Assembly: GCA_001673575.1 (NCBI GenBank)
Contig: LZME01000007.1
Span: 1-64,000, forward strand
Source of the DNA: Mycolicibacter heraklionensis
GTDB lineage: Bacteria > Actinomycetota > Actinomycetes > Mycobacteriales > Mycobacteriaceae
DNA: 64,000 bases
Reading direction: 5' to 3'
The notes beneath the pieces were generated by a model. That model did no database searches. It saw nothing but the letters and a program-made list of their open reading frames with translations, and was not told where the DNA came from. Within the stretch, counting starts at the first letter, position 1. Every line of letters starts with the position of its first letter. Both the position numbers and the translations under genes were made by a program. Positions 1 through 11,216 of the stretch are shown piece after piece.

Positions 1-532
1 GGTTGTCGAACCGCTGCCGGCGCAACCACCGCTCATGCTCACGAATCCAGGTCCTCCCGCCGCGGTAGACGATCCCCTGGCGTAGCAGCAGCTTCGAGAG
101 CCGGTGCCGGGCCGTCATCAAGTCACCACGGACGTCCTCGCGGGCCCGCACCAAATCCCGGGCCGCTTCCTGCTCGACGCTGGGGATCGTCACCGCCGTG
201 ACCTGACCCAGATGCAACAACCGCGCCAGATGTGCCGCATCACGGGCATCGGTCTTGACCCGATCCCCACCCGGGCGAATCAACTTCGATGGCGCGGCCA
301 CCACACACTCGATACCCGCGGCCAGCAAGAACCGGGCCAGACCGAACCCGGTCGGCCCCGCCTCGTAGGTCACCGCCACCGGCCCGGGAAGACCCCGAAC
401 CCATTCCAGGACGTCGTCGCGACCCGGAGTCAACCGGCGCTCGAACACCTCACCGGTATCCCCATCCAACCCGCACGCAACCACCGAACGGGCGTGCACA
501 TCCAAACCAACACTCGTACGCTGAACCTTCAC
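1..532 (-). mobile_element. IS110-family transposase, 5' part (runs off left edge)
   Basis: Reading the minus strand from a GTG at 532 gives an open frame of about 177 residues that continues past the window edge. It has the DEDD RuvC-like catalytic domain of IS110 transposases: Asp11 in GLDVH, Glu57 in YEAGPTG, and Asp95 and Asp98 in DARDAAH. The start is set by these motifs, since Asp11 is where IS110 proteins normally carry the first catalytic Asp. The C-terminal serine-containing Tnp20 domain is outside the window, so intactness cannot be judged. IS110 elements generally lack terminal inverted repeats and use a bridge RNA from a non-coding end. Only 95 bp separate this start from the ABC-F stop codon, so this end of the element must lie within 533-627. 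Confidence 0.85.
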
Positions 533-614
533 TGGGGCCTCCCACATCTGTGGCTCTACAGCCAGGACCCAATTCCTGACCGCAACCCACGTTCACATGT
601 GAGTGAGGCCCCAG
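532..614. repeat. 10-bp inverted repeat upstream of the IS110 transposase
   Basis: CTGGGGCCTC at 532-541, overlapping the transposase start codon, is repeated in perfect inverted orientation at 605-614. The 63-bp interior has no gene. The segment is probably the left end of the IS110 element and could fold as part of a leader or bridge-RNA-like transcript, but it is short for a full bridge RNA. The function is inferred; only the inverted repeat is directly visible. Confidence 0.45.
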
Positions 615-627
615 CCCCCCATACCGT

Positions 628-2259
<1,632 letters not shown>

Positions 2260-2265
<6 letters not shown>

Positions 2266-2334
2266 GCGCGCCACTCCTCCTCATCGCTCCGCAGGCTCCG
2301 CTCTGCATCGTCGCTGGCGCAAATCACGCGCGCC
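2260..2334 (-). repeat. Mycobacterial intergenic repeat with 13-bp flanking duplication
   Basis: On the minus strand this segment has the mycobacterial intergenic repeat pattern GCGACGATGCAGAGCG, then GAGCGATG, then GAGGAG-GGCGC (2268-2320). It is flanked by direct copies of AATCACGCGCGCC (plus strand) at 2260-2272 and 2322-2334. The inner copy forms the start of the ABC-F gene. The repeat supplies the GAGGAG ribosome binding site of that gene. A related copy lies at 29590-29640. Confidence 0.7.
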
Positions 2335-2354
2335 TAACTCCTGTCGTGTTGTTG

Positions 2355-3188
2355 CTACTTATCGTCGGTGAAGACCGGTGGGCGCTTCTCGGCGCGCGCA
2401 GCGACGGCTTCCTCGAAGTTGCTGGTCAGCAGGCGCACGTAGAGCTGTCCGAGCCCCTCGGCCTGCATGTGCCCCTCCAGACTACCGGCGTCGAGTCCGC
2501 TCCAGAGCGTCCGCTTGGTCAATTCGGCCCCCGGCCGGGAGAAACCGGCGATCCGCTCGGCCATGTCGTAGCAGGTGTCCAGCAGGTCCGGCTGCTCCAC
2601 CACCCGCGATACCAGGCCGATTCGTTCGGCCTCGGCGGCGTCGACGTCGCGGCCGGTGAGCATGATCTCGAACGCCCGCGACGCCCCGATCGCCCGGGGC
2701 AACAAGTAGCTCAGCCCCAGCTCACTAGCGGTCAGCCCGTTGTTGATACCGGCGGCCCGAAAATACGCACCGGACGCCGCGACCCGGATGTCGGCCGCCA
2801 GCGCCAGGCACAGGCCGCCACCGATGGCCGCCCCGTTGACGGCCGCGATCACCGGCTGATGCAGGCGCCGCAGCCCCAGGATGATGTCGTCGAGCAGTTC
2901 CATCGACCGCAATCCGAACGTCGGTCGGGTCAGTCCGGCCACGTGCGGCACCGAACCCGCGGACTTGTGGTCGGCGCCCGAGGAGAACCCGCGGCCCGCC
3001 CCGGTCAGCACCACCACCCGCACCGAGTTGTCGTAGCTGACTTCCGCCAGCACGTCGCGCAGCGGAACCATGACGTCGAACGCCATGGAGTTCATTCGCT
3101 CCGGGCGGTTCAGCGTGATCAGGGCGACGTGTGGGCGGGGACGTTCGACTTTGACGAACTCGGAGACGAACTCGGATTCGGAAGACAC
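2355..3188 (-). CDS. echA12: Enoyl-CoA hydratase/isomerase family protein (EchA12-like)
   Basis: Crotonase-fold protein of 277 residues. The two oxyanion-hole segments are clear: GRGFSSGADHK near residue 88 and GAAIGGGLCLALAADIRVA near residue 128. The helix carrying the second catalytic acid reads TASELGLSYLL. Family members hydrate or isomerise enoyl-CoA thioesters in fatty-acid beta-oxidation. The exact substrate is not visible. It lies between trxB and the ABC-F gene on the same strand, as Rv1472 does in M. tuberculosis. The start ATG gives MSSESEFVSEF, a normal short leader before the crotonase domain. Confidence 0.93.
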   Translation of the reverse strand: MSSESEFVSEFVKVERPRPHVALITLNRPERMNSMAFDVMVPLRDVLAEVSYDNSVRVVVLTGAGRGFSSGADHKSAGSVPHVAGLTRPTFGLRSMELLDDIILGLRRLHQPVIAAVNGAAIGGGLCLALAADIRVAASGAYFRAAGINNGLTASELGLSYLLPRAIGASRAFEIMLTGRDVDAAEAERIGLVSRVVEQPDLLDTCYDMAERIAGFSRPGAELTKRTLWSGLDAGSLEGHMQAEGLGQLYVRLLTSNFEEAVAARAEKRPPVFTDDK

Positions 3189-3214
3189 GGATGCACGCTA
3201 TCGCGTGCGCGCCG

Positions 3215-3589
3215 TCAGACCTGGTCGGGCTTGCCCGCAGCGGCCTGTTCGGCCAAGGCGGCTTCGACGTCGAGATCCTTGACCTGCTGGACCAGGTTCT
3301 CCAACGCCGCGGCAGGCAGTGCACCGGCCTGGTTGAACACCAGCGTGCCCTTCTTGAACGCCATCAGGGTGGGAATGGAGCGGATCTGGGCGGCGGCGGC
3401 CAGCTGCTGCTCGGCTTCGGTGTCGACCTTGGCGAACACCACGTCGGGGTGCTTCTCGGAGACCGACGCGAACGTCGGCGCGAACGATCGGCACGGCCCG
3501 CACCAGGACGCCCAGAAATCGACGAGGACGATGTCGTTGTCGGCGATGGTTTCTTCGAATTTCGCTGCGGTGAGGTCTTGAGTTGCCAT
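3215..3589 (-). CDS. trxB1: Thioredoxin (TrxB1-like)
   Basis: Cytoplasmic thioredoxin of 124 residues with the redox motif WCGPC in DFWASWCGPC (about residue 32) and the cis-proline loop SIPTLM. It reduces protein disulfides using electrons from thioredoxin reductase. An in-frame extension up to 3670 exists, but the ATG at 3589 (MATQDLTAAKF) is the natural family start. The C-terminal tail (KDLDVEAALAEQAAAGKPDQV region) is slightly longer than in minimal thioredoxins. It is followed 26 bp later by the crotonase gene, so co-transcription is likely. Confidence 0.93.
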   Translation of the reverse strand: MATQDLTAAKFEETIADNDIVLVDFWASWCGPCRSFAPTFASVSEKHPDVVFAKVDTEAEQQLAAAAQIRSIPTLMAFKKGTLVFNQAGALPAAALENLVQQVKDLDVEAALAEQAAAGKPDQV

Positions 3590-3766
3590 GATTGGCCCAA
3601 CGCCCGGATACGCCGCGGTGTTCCCGAACCCCGTCAGGCAGCGCCGCAGTGGTCTACACAGCGGACTCACAGCTGGGAGCTAGCTGCCCGCTAACTCGAC
3701 CATCGACGGTGGTAGCACCGGCCGGCGGCACCCGCCGCCGCCGCTTTCAACGAACGGAGACTGCCG

Positions 3767-4420
3767 ATGTCCCCCCGCCCGAGCACACCCACCCAAACGA
3801 TCCGTGCACTGACCGGAGCGACGGCGCTGTTCGCGGCCGGACTGTTCGTCCCGGCATTGGCTCACGCCCAGGGCGACCACGTGATGGGTTCGGTCTCCTC
3901 GGTGTCCGGCAACACCTTCGAGGTGGTCCGCTCGTCCGGCACCACCACGGTCGCGTTGGCCGACGACACCCGGATTTTCGAGTCGGTGCCCGCGCAGCGC
4001 GGCGAGATCACCGCCGGCACCTGCATCAAGGCCGGCGCCGGACCCGACAGCGCCCCGGCCGACAGCGGCGCCATCACCGCGAAGTTCGTGGCGATCAGCA
4101 CCACCGTCGACGGCCAGTGCCCGCAGCGGCCCGCCGCGGCGGCCGACGCCCCCGCACCCCCGAAGCCGCACCGCGGCGTCCGCGGTGTGGTCGAGTCCGT
4201 CTCCGGCGACACCCTGACGATCAGCGGCCCGTCCGGGCCGACCACGGTCACGCTCAACGACAGCACCCACTTCCGCCGGATGGTCGCCGTCAGCGCACCG
4301 TCGATCAGCGCCGGAAAGTGTGTCGCCGCCGGCGGGACCAAGGACGGCGACGGCGTGCTGCAGGCGAGGCGGGTCACCGTGTGGGCCGGCGACGGCAACT
4401 GCCCCGAGCCGCCCGCATAG
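3767..4420 (+). CDS. Secreted protein with two DUF5666 domains
   Basis: Exported protein of 217 residues. The N-terminus has a twin-free basic start, a hydrophobic core (ATALFAAGLFVPAL) and a likely signal peptidase I site after ALAHA. The mature part holds two similar beta-rich units, VMGSVSSVSGNTFEV (about residue 40) and VRGVVESVSGDTLTI (about residue 143), joined by a Pro/Ala linker; this is the DUF5666 pattern. Each unit contains one Cys pair element (GTCIK, GKCVA; and late Cys residues), possibly disulfides outside the cytoplasm. The biochemical role is unknown. A GGAG ribosome site lies just upstream. Divergent from trxB and convergent with the amidohydrolase gene. Confidence 0.8.
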   Translation: MSPRPSTPTQTIRALTGATALFAAGLFVPALAHAQGDHVMGSVSSVSGNTFEVVRSSGTTTVALADDTRIFESVPAQRGEITAGTCIKAGAGPDSAPADSGAITAKFVAISTTVDGQCPQRPAAAADAPAPPKPHRGVRGVVESVSGDTLTISGPSGPTTVTLNDSTHFRRMVAVSAPSISAGKCVAAGGTKDGDGVLQARRVTVWAGDGNCPEPPA

Positions 4421-4444
4421 CGGGCCTCGGCGGCAGCTGAGCCG

Positions 4445-6178
4445 TTACCCCAGCACCTTCCCGTAGGTCTGTCGACCCATCAGAAAAGTGGCCTCGACGG
4501 CCACGTCGCGCAGGTCTTCCGGCGGAACCCGGCGAGGGTTGTGCGAGAGCACCACCAGATCGGCGTACTTGCCGGGTTCCAGGCTGCCGATCTCGGTGTC
4601 CAGCCGCAGTTGCCAAGCGGCGTTGAGGGTCTGCGCCTTGATCGCCGCATCGACGCCGATGCGCTGTTCGGGGGCCAGCACCCGGCCGCTGCCCTTGGCG
4701 ATCCGGTTCACCGCGGTGGCGATGTTGCCGATCGGGTTGGGCGGGGTGACGGTGCCGTCATTGTGGAACGACAGCCGCAGGCCGGCGTCGACAGCGGAAC
4801 GCGCCGACATCCAGTGCGAGCCGTGATCGAGACCGAAGAGCTTGTCCACCAACACATCTCCCCAGAAATAGATGTGTTCGATGAACAGGCTCGGGGTGAT
4901 TCCCAGCTGCGCGGCCCGCGCGAACTGATCGGGTCGCATGGCCCCGACGTGTTCGATCCGGGGCCGTAGCGCCGGCGGTGTGCGCGCCTGTTCGAACGCG
5001 TCCAGCACCACGTCGATCGCGGCATCGCCATGAACGTGGCAGGAGACCTGCCAATGCTGATCGACAAAGGACTTCGTCAGGTCCTGGATCTGCTCGGGCG
5101 GGTAGTTCATCCTGCCGCGGTGGTCGGGCCCCAGGCCCATGCTCGCGGTGGTGGCGTTGGCCAGATACGGGAAGGTGGTGAAGATGTTGCCCTGCCAGGG
5201 CGAACCGTCCGCCCAGATCTTCATCCCGATCTTGTCGAACAACACGTCGGCGCGGGCCCGCTTGCCGCGAACATTCTTCGAATCGGCAGCCAGTTCCGCG
5301 GTGCCGATCTCATAGGCACGCACCCGCACCGCGCAGTCGGACTGCTGGGCGAGCTTGCCGAACACCTCCGATTGCGCACGCGCGTCATAGGAATGCTCGG
5401 TGGCCGTGGCGATACCCGCGCGCGCGAGTTGGGAGTAGGCCCAACGCAGATTGTCCCCGGCGTTGGCCATGATGGCGCCCGAGAACGGCGCGACCAGCGC
5501 CATCACCGCCGCCGCCTCGCGGACCTCGCCGGTGAGCTGTCCGTCGGGCCCGTGGATGTACTGCGCTCCGGCCGGGTTGGGGGTGGTCTTGGTGATACCT
5601 GCCGCGGTGAACGCGGCGGTGTTGCCGTAGGCGGCGTGGCCGCTGTTGGAGATGATCACCACGGGGTTGTTGGGGGCGAGCCGGGACAGTTCGGTACGGG
5701 TGAAGGGCTGCAGCCCGGTCTGCAGCAGCGGATCCACCCCGTTGAGCAGAATCGGCTGGCCCTTCGGCGTGTCCGCCACGGCCTCGGCCAGCTTGGCGAA
5801 CACCCCGTTTGCGGTGGGGACGGTGAACGGACGCACGTCGATGGCCGGTGGGGCCAGCGTGGAGCCCATCTCGAAGGGATGCCCATGCGGTTCCACGAAC
5901 GCCGGTAGCAGTGCCCGGCCGCGCAAGTCGATGACGGTGGTGCCCGACCCGCGCAGTCGCAGTACCTCGTCGGCGGTGCCGACCTGGCTGATCCGCCCGC
6001 CGGTGACCGCGAGTGCTTCGGCTTCCGGGGCGCCCGGCGCCACAGTCACCACCGGGCCACCAATGAAAATGGTGTCGGCCCCCGGCCCCCGTGATCCGCA
6101 CGCCGCGAGGCCGCCGACCGCTGTGCCCGCTGCCGCGGCCGCCATCCCGGCCATAAACCGTCGCCTGCTTGTCGTCAC
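4445..6178 (-). CDS. Tat-exported lipoprotein amidohydrolase (YtcJ-like)
   Basis: Protein of 577 residues. It starts with a twin-arginine signal (SRRRFM), an Ala-rich hydrophobic stretch and a lipobox LAAC, so it is predicted to be folded in the cytoplasm, exported by Tat and lipid-anchored. The body is an amidohydrolase superfamily 3 domain: EPHGH replaces the usual D-x-H-x-H first metal motif, followed by HVHGDAAID, RIEHV and HNDGTV. Relatives act as metal-dependent deacetylases or deaminases; the substrate is unknown. The C-terminal PGKYADLVVLS is the typical composite beta-sandwich strand of the family. GTG start at 6178. It ends 24 bp from the convergent DUF5666 gene. Confidence 0.87.
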   Translation of the reverse strand: MTTSRRRFMAGMAAAAAGTAVGGLAACGSRGPGADTIFIGGPVVTVAPGAPEAEALAVTGGRISQVGTADEVLRLRGSGTTVIDLRGRALLPAFVEPHGHPFEMGSTLAPPAIDVRPFTVPTANGVFAKLAEAVADTPKGQPILLNGVDPLLQTGLQPFTRTELSRLAPNNPVVIISNSGHAAYGNTAAFTAAGITKTTPNPAGAQYIHGPDGQLTGEVREAAAVMALVAPFSGAIMANAGDNLRWAYSQLARAGIATATEHSYDARAQSEVFGKLAQQSDCAVRVRAYEIGTAELAADSKNVRGKRARADVLFDKIGMKIWADGSPWQGNIFTTFPYLANATTASMGLGPDHRGRMNYPPEQIQDLTKSFVDQHWQVSCHVHGDAAIDVVLDAFEQARTPPALRPRIEHVGAMRPDQFARAAQLGITPSLFIEHIYFWGDVLVDKLFGLDHGSHWMSARSAVDAGLRLSFHNDGTVTPPNPIGNIATAVNRIAKGSGRVLAPEQRIGVDAAIKAQTLNAAWQLRLDTEIGSLEPGKYADLVVLSHNPRRVPPEDLRDVAVEATFLMGRQTYGKVLG

Positions 6179-6277
6179 CGTGTCCGCTCGTTTTCAGTCA
6201 CAGTCACGCGACGAGTATGGCAGCGCCCATCCCCCGAGCCGCCGGCCGGGACACATGACAACGCTGACCGTCCCGCG

Positions 6278-7102
6278 CTAGGTGAGGTCGTCGTGGTCGC
6301 CGCGCGCCCAGGCGGCGTGACGGTCCGCCGAGAACCGGACCGCGGCCACCGCATCGGTGTCGATGGTGTTGGTGTGCAACCCGTAGATGCGGTCAAAACG
6401 CAACTGCTCAAAGGTGCCGGCCATCCGCTGGGCGACCGCGGCCGACAGCGGAATCCGGTTCGGATAACTGCGCAAGAACGCCACGGTGCGCCGGTCGGGA
6501 TTCGGGAAGACGGTGTCGCCGACCAGCAGCACCCCGCGACCATCGGCGCCGGCGTCCCAGCACGCGACGGAGCTGCCCGGAAAGTGGCCGCCGACCTGTT
6601 TCAGGGTCAGCCCCTCAGCGAGCTCGAGGCGGCCGGACCAGTATCGGATCGCCGGGTCCGGACGCATCACCCACTGTTTGTCCGCGGCGTTGACGTACAC
6701 CGGCACCCCGCCGAGTCGCCGGCCCCATTCCACTTGGGCACCGAACATGTGCGGGTGGCTGGCGACGACACCGAGCACCGGGCCCTGCTCTAGCGCGGCG
6801 GCCACTGCGGCGTCATCGACGAATCCCGAGGGATCCCACAGCATGTTGCCGCCGGGCGTGCACACCAGCTTGCCCAGTTGACCGATACCGAGCGGCGGAT
6901 TGCTACCGATTCCGATCAGCCCGGGTTCCAGCGCGACGAGGGTGGACCGCATCCCCTCGGCGGCCAGCTCGTCCAAGGTGGCCCACTGTTGGCCGTCCTG
7001 CGGCACCCATTGCCGGTCGTCCTCGCAGATCGCACACACCTGCGGCGTCGCGTCGTGTTCGACACCGCAGGTCCGGCAGAGCCAGAACGCGGATGCCGGC
7101 AC
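6278..7102 (-). CDS. Metallo-beta-lactamase-fold hydrolase with N-terminal zinc ribbon
   Basis: Protein of 274 residues. The N-terminus carries CRTCG and CAICEDD, a two-CxxC zinc ribbon or rubredoxin-like knuckle. A metallo-beta-lactamase domain follows: SHPHMFG (about residue 118) in place of the canonical HxHxDH, then GGHFPGS, VGDTVFPNPD and a late GLHTNTI. The altered first motif leaves the metal chemistry uncertain. The GTG start at 7102 lies 2 bp after the sufT stop, so the gene is translationally adjacent to the suf operon and probably co-transcribed. Longer in-frame starts would run into sufT. An electron-transfer or Fe-S repair role is only a guess from location. Confidence 0.8.
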   Translation of the reverse strand: MPASAFWLCRTCGVEHDATPQVCAICEDDRQWVPQDGQQWATLDELAAEGMRSTLVALEPGLIGIGSNPPLGIGQLGKLVCTPGGNMLWDPSGFVDDAAVAAALEQGPVLGVVASHPHMFGAQVEWGRRLGGVPVYVNAADKQWVMRPDPAIRYWSGRLELAEGLTLKQVGGHFPGSSVACWDAGADGRGVLLVGDTVFPNPDRRTVAFLRSYPNRIPLSAAVAQRMAGTFEQLRFDRIYGLHTNTIDTDAVAAVRFSADRHAAWARGDHDDLT

Positions 7103-7104
7103 GG

Positions 7105-7446
7105 TCAGACCGTGAAACCGACCGCGCGCATCATCTCGCGGCCCTCGTCGGTGATCTTGTCCGGTCCCCAGGCCGGCTCCCAAACCCAGTTGACGTCAGC
7201 CTTCTTGACCAGACCGGCACCCACGGTGGCATTCTGGATCTGCTCGACGATCATGTCTTGCAGCGGGCAGGCCGGCGAGGTCAGCGTCATGGTCACGACC
7301 GCCGCCGGACCGTCCTCGTCTTCGCGGAGCGACAGGTCGTACATCAGGCCCAGGTCCACGACATTGATACCGATCTCGGGGTCGATGACGTCGTGCATCG
7401 ATTCCTCGAGTTCGGCGAGCAGTTCGTCCGGTCCCAATTCGCTCAT
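7105..7446 (-). CDS. sufT: SufT/MIP18-family Fe-S assembly factor (Rv1466-like)
   Basis: Small protein of 113 residues of the DUF59 (MIP18) family. Key motifs are DPEIGINVVDLGL near residue 22 and the conserved Cys in TSPACPLQ (residue 60). SufT proteins help mature Fe-S proteins under high demand. The ATG at 7446 overlaps the sufU stop as ATGA, which decides the start over the much longer open frame. It is the last suf gene; only the metallo-hydrolase follows. Confidence 0.93.
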   Translation of the reverse strand: MSELGPDELLAELEESMHDVIDPEIGINVVDLGLMYDLSLREDEDGPAAVVTMTLTSPACPLQDMIVEQIQNATVGAGLVKKADVNWVWEPAWGPDKITDEGREMMRAVGFTV

Positions 7447-7940
7447 CGGTTCATCTCCTGGGTTGTCCCACTGACGGATGCCAGCGTTTGTTCCTCTGTC
7501 TTCGCGAGTGTCTGCGCCAGCGCATCTTTGAACGCCATCCAGCCCAGCAGCGCGCACTTGACGCGCGCCGGGTACTTGGCCACCCCGGCGAAGGCGATGC
7601 CGTCGCCGAGTACCTCCTCGTCGCCTTCCACGGTGCCTCGTGATGACACCATCTCGTGGAACGCATCGAAGGTCGCGCACGCCTGGTCCACCGTCAGACC
7701 GATCACCTGGCTGGCCAGCACCGAGGTCGCGGCCTGCGAGATCGAGCAACCCTGCCCGTCGTAGGAGACATCGGCGATCTGCGTACCGTCGGGCGACAGC
7801 GCCACCCGCAGCGTCAGTTCGTCACCGCAAGTGGGGTTGACGTGGTGCACCTGCGTGCCGTAGGGCTCCCGCAGACCGCGATGCTGCGGATGCTTGTAGT
7901 GATCGAGGATCACCTCTTGATAGAACTGCTCAAGACGCAC
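7443..7940 (-). CDS. sufU: SufU, Fe-S scaffold/zinc-dependent sulfurtransferase
   Basis: SufU/IscU-like protein of 165 residues with three conserved cysteines in NPTCGDE, GQGCSIS and VKCALLGW. In Actinobacteria and Firmicutes, SufU is zinc-dependent and receives persulfide sulfur from SufS. The GTG at 7940 (VRLEQFYQ) starts 4 bp after the sufS stop; a longer frame to 7982 would overlap sufS. It lies between sufS and sufT in one leftward operon. Confidence 0.94.
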   Translation of the reverse strand: MRLEQFYQEVILDHYKHPQHRGLREPYGTQVHHVNPTCGDELTLRVALSPDGTQIADVSYDGQGCSISQAATSVLASQVIGLTVDQACATFDAFHEMVSSRGTVEGDEEVLGDGIAFAGVAKYPARVKCALLGWMAFKDALAQTLAKTEEQTLASVSGTTQEMNR

Positions 7941-7944
7941 CGTC

Positions 7945-9210
<1,266 letters not shown>

Positions 9211-9999
9211 CTAGGCCTCCGCCGCAGCTGCCTGTTCGGTGAAGCGCACGTAGCCGTTCTCCTCCAGCTCGTCGGCCAGCTCCGGCCCACCCGACTCGAC
9301 GATCCGCCCGCCGGCGAAGACGTGCACGAACTGCGGCTGGATGTAGCGCAGGATGCGGGTGTAGTGCGTGATCACCAGCACGCCACCGTTCTCCGCCTCC
9401 TGGTAGCGATTCACCCCTTCGCTGACCACCCGCAGCGCGTCGACGTCCAGGCCGGAGTCGGTCTCGTCGAGGACCGCGATCTTCGGCTTGAGCAGGCTCA
9501 GCTGCAGGATCTCGTGGCGCTTCTTCTCACCGCCGGAGAAACCCTCGTTGACGTTGCGCTCGGCGAAGGCGGAGTCGATACCCAATTCGGCGAACGCTGC
9601 CCGCTGTTCCTTGATCCAGGTCCGCAGCTTCGGCGCCTCACCCCGCACGGCCGTCACGGCGGTGCGCAAGAAGTTCGACATCGACACCCCGGGCACCTCG
9701 ACCGGGTATTGCATGGCCAGGAACAGACCCGCGCGTGCACGCTCATCGACGCTCATCGCCAGCACGTCCTCACCGTCCAGCGTGATCGACCCCGACGTCA
9801 CGGTGTACTTGGGGTGTCCGGCAATCGCGTAGGACAGGGTGGACTTGCCCGACCCGTTCGGGCCCATCAGGGCATGTGTCTCACCGGAGTTCACCGTCAG
9901 GTTGACACCGTGCAGAATCGGGATCGCCGAGGCGCCCTCGTCCCCGGCGCCACCCGGCAACACACTGACGTGCAGGTCCTTGATTTCCAAAGTGCTCAT
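9211..9999 (-). CDS. sufC: SufC Fe-S assembly ATPase
   Basis: ABC-type ATPase of 262 residues without membrane segments. Walker A is MGPNGSGKST, the signature is FSGGEKKRHE and Walker B is IAVLDETDSGLD, all typical of SufC. It drives conformational change in the SufBCD scaffold on which Fe-S clusters form. It sits 23 bp after sufD and 3 bp before sufS. Confidence 0.96.
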   Translation of the reverse strand: MSTLEIKDLHVSVLPGGAGDEGASAIPILHGVNLTVNSGETHALMGPNGSGKSTLSYAIAGHPKYTVTSGSITLDGEDVLAMSVDERARAGLFLAMQYPVEVPGVSMSNFLRTAVTAVRGEAPKLRTWIKEQRAAFAELGIDSAFAERNVNEGFSGGEKKRHEILQLSLLKPKIAVLDETDSGLDVDALRVVSEGVNRYQEAENGGVLVITHYTRILRYIQPQFVHVFAGGRIVESGGPELADELEENGYVRFTEQAAAAEA

Positions 10000-10022
10000 T
10001 GCTGTTCGGGTCCTTAAGTCGC

Positions 10023-11216
10023 TTACTTTTTCTCGGTGACCGCGAGTTCACGCTCGACGGCCTCGGTGAGGCGCTCCTGCACAGCCGGAACGGGGATCTT
10101 GGCGATGATCTCGCCGAAGAAGCCACGCACGATCAGGCGTCGGGCCTGCTCTTCCGGGATGCCGCGCGCCTGCAGGTAGAACAACTGGAGATCATCGAAT
10201 CGTCCAGTCGCGCTGGCGTGCCCGGCCTGCACGATCTCCCCGGTCTCGATCTCCAGGTTGGGAATCGAGTCGGCCCGGGCTCCGTCGGCCAGTACCAGGT
10301 TGCGGTTGACCTCGAAGGTGTCGGTGCCCACGCCGCTCGCGCGGATCAGCACGTCGCCGACCCACACGGTGTGGGCGTCCGGCAGTGCCGACGCGGGGTC
10401 GCCCTGCAGCGCACCCTTGTAGAGCACGTTGGAGCGGCAGTTGGGCTGGGCGTGGTCGACCAGCAGGCGCGATTCGAGGTGCTGGCCGTCGTCGGCGAAG
10501 TACAGGCCGAGCATCTCGGCGTCGCCACCGGGACCGTCGAAGCGGACCCGGCCGGTCAGGCGTACCAGTTCGCCGCCCAGCTGCACGGCGCTGTGGCGCA
10601 GCACCGCGTCCTTGCCCAGTGCCGCGTGGTGCATGGTGACGTGCACCAGGTCCGAGGCGGCATCGGCGATCCATACCACCGTCAGCTGTGCGCCGTCGCC
10701 GACCACGAATTCGACGTTGTCGGCATAGGTTCCGCTGCCCCGCACGTCGATCACGACGGTTGCGCGGGACAGTTCCTCGGCACGCAGCTGCAGGTGGCCG
10801 TAGGCGGTCGCTCCCGCACCCGGGCCGGTGACAGTGATCTCGATGGGCTCCTCGACACTCGCTTCCTTGGGCACGGTGACCACCGTCGCCTCACGAAACG
10901 CCGAGAAGGCCTGGGCCGCAATGCGGTCCGCTGGCACGCCAGCGGCGCCCAGCCGCTCGTCGCCACGCCCGACCGTCTCGGTCCGCACGCCGCCCGAGCC
11001 GCGGACTTCGATGCCGGCGGGCGCGTCGGCGACCGCGGAGCCGTCGTGCAGGCCGCGCAGCCGGCGCAGCGGGGTGAATCGCCACACCTCATCGCGACCG
11101 TGCGGCACCTCGAATGCCTCGACGTCGAACGAGGTGAACGCGGTGCCCTTGGTGCCACCCTCGACCGCAGCGGTCAGGTTGGCCGCCGGGGCGGACGTCA
11201 AACCAGTCGAAGTCAC
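10023..11216 (-). CDS. sufD: SufD, Fe-S scaffold subunit
   Basis: SufD paralogue of SufB, 397 residues, with the right-handed beta-helix core and a C-terminal helical domain (IRGFFGEIIAKI-type ending: VRGFFGEIIAK). It contains the GHASATGRFD segment, matching the conserved H-x-A-x-x-G-x-x-D region of SufD. It forms the SufBC2D scaffold with SufB and SufC. The start at 11216 abuts the sufB stop at 11217, so translation is probably coupled. Confidence 0.95.
   Translation of the reverse strand: MTSTGLTSAPAANLTAAVEGGTKGTAFTSFDVEAFEVPHGRDEVWRFTPLRRLRGLHDGSAVADAPAGIEVRGSGGVRTETVGRGDERLGAAGVPADRIAAQAFSAFREATVVTVPKEASVEEPIEITVTGPGAGATAYGHLQLRAEELSRATVVIDVRGSGTYADNVEFVVGDGAQLTVVWIADAASDLVHVTMHHAALGKDAVLRHSAVQLGGELVRLTGRVRFDGPGGDAEMLGLYFADDGQHLESRLLVDHAQPNCRSNVLYKGALQGDPASALPDAHTVWVGDVLIRASGVGTDTFEVNRNLVLADGARADSIPNLEIETGEIVQAGHASATGRFDDLQLFYLQARGIPEEQARRLIVRGFFGEIIAKIPVPAVQERLTEAVERELAVTEKK

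Noticed and set aside
7105..7749. Longer sufT frame (214 residues)
   Set aside because: The added part is antisense-like overlap with sufU; the ATGA overlap fixes the start at 7446.
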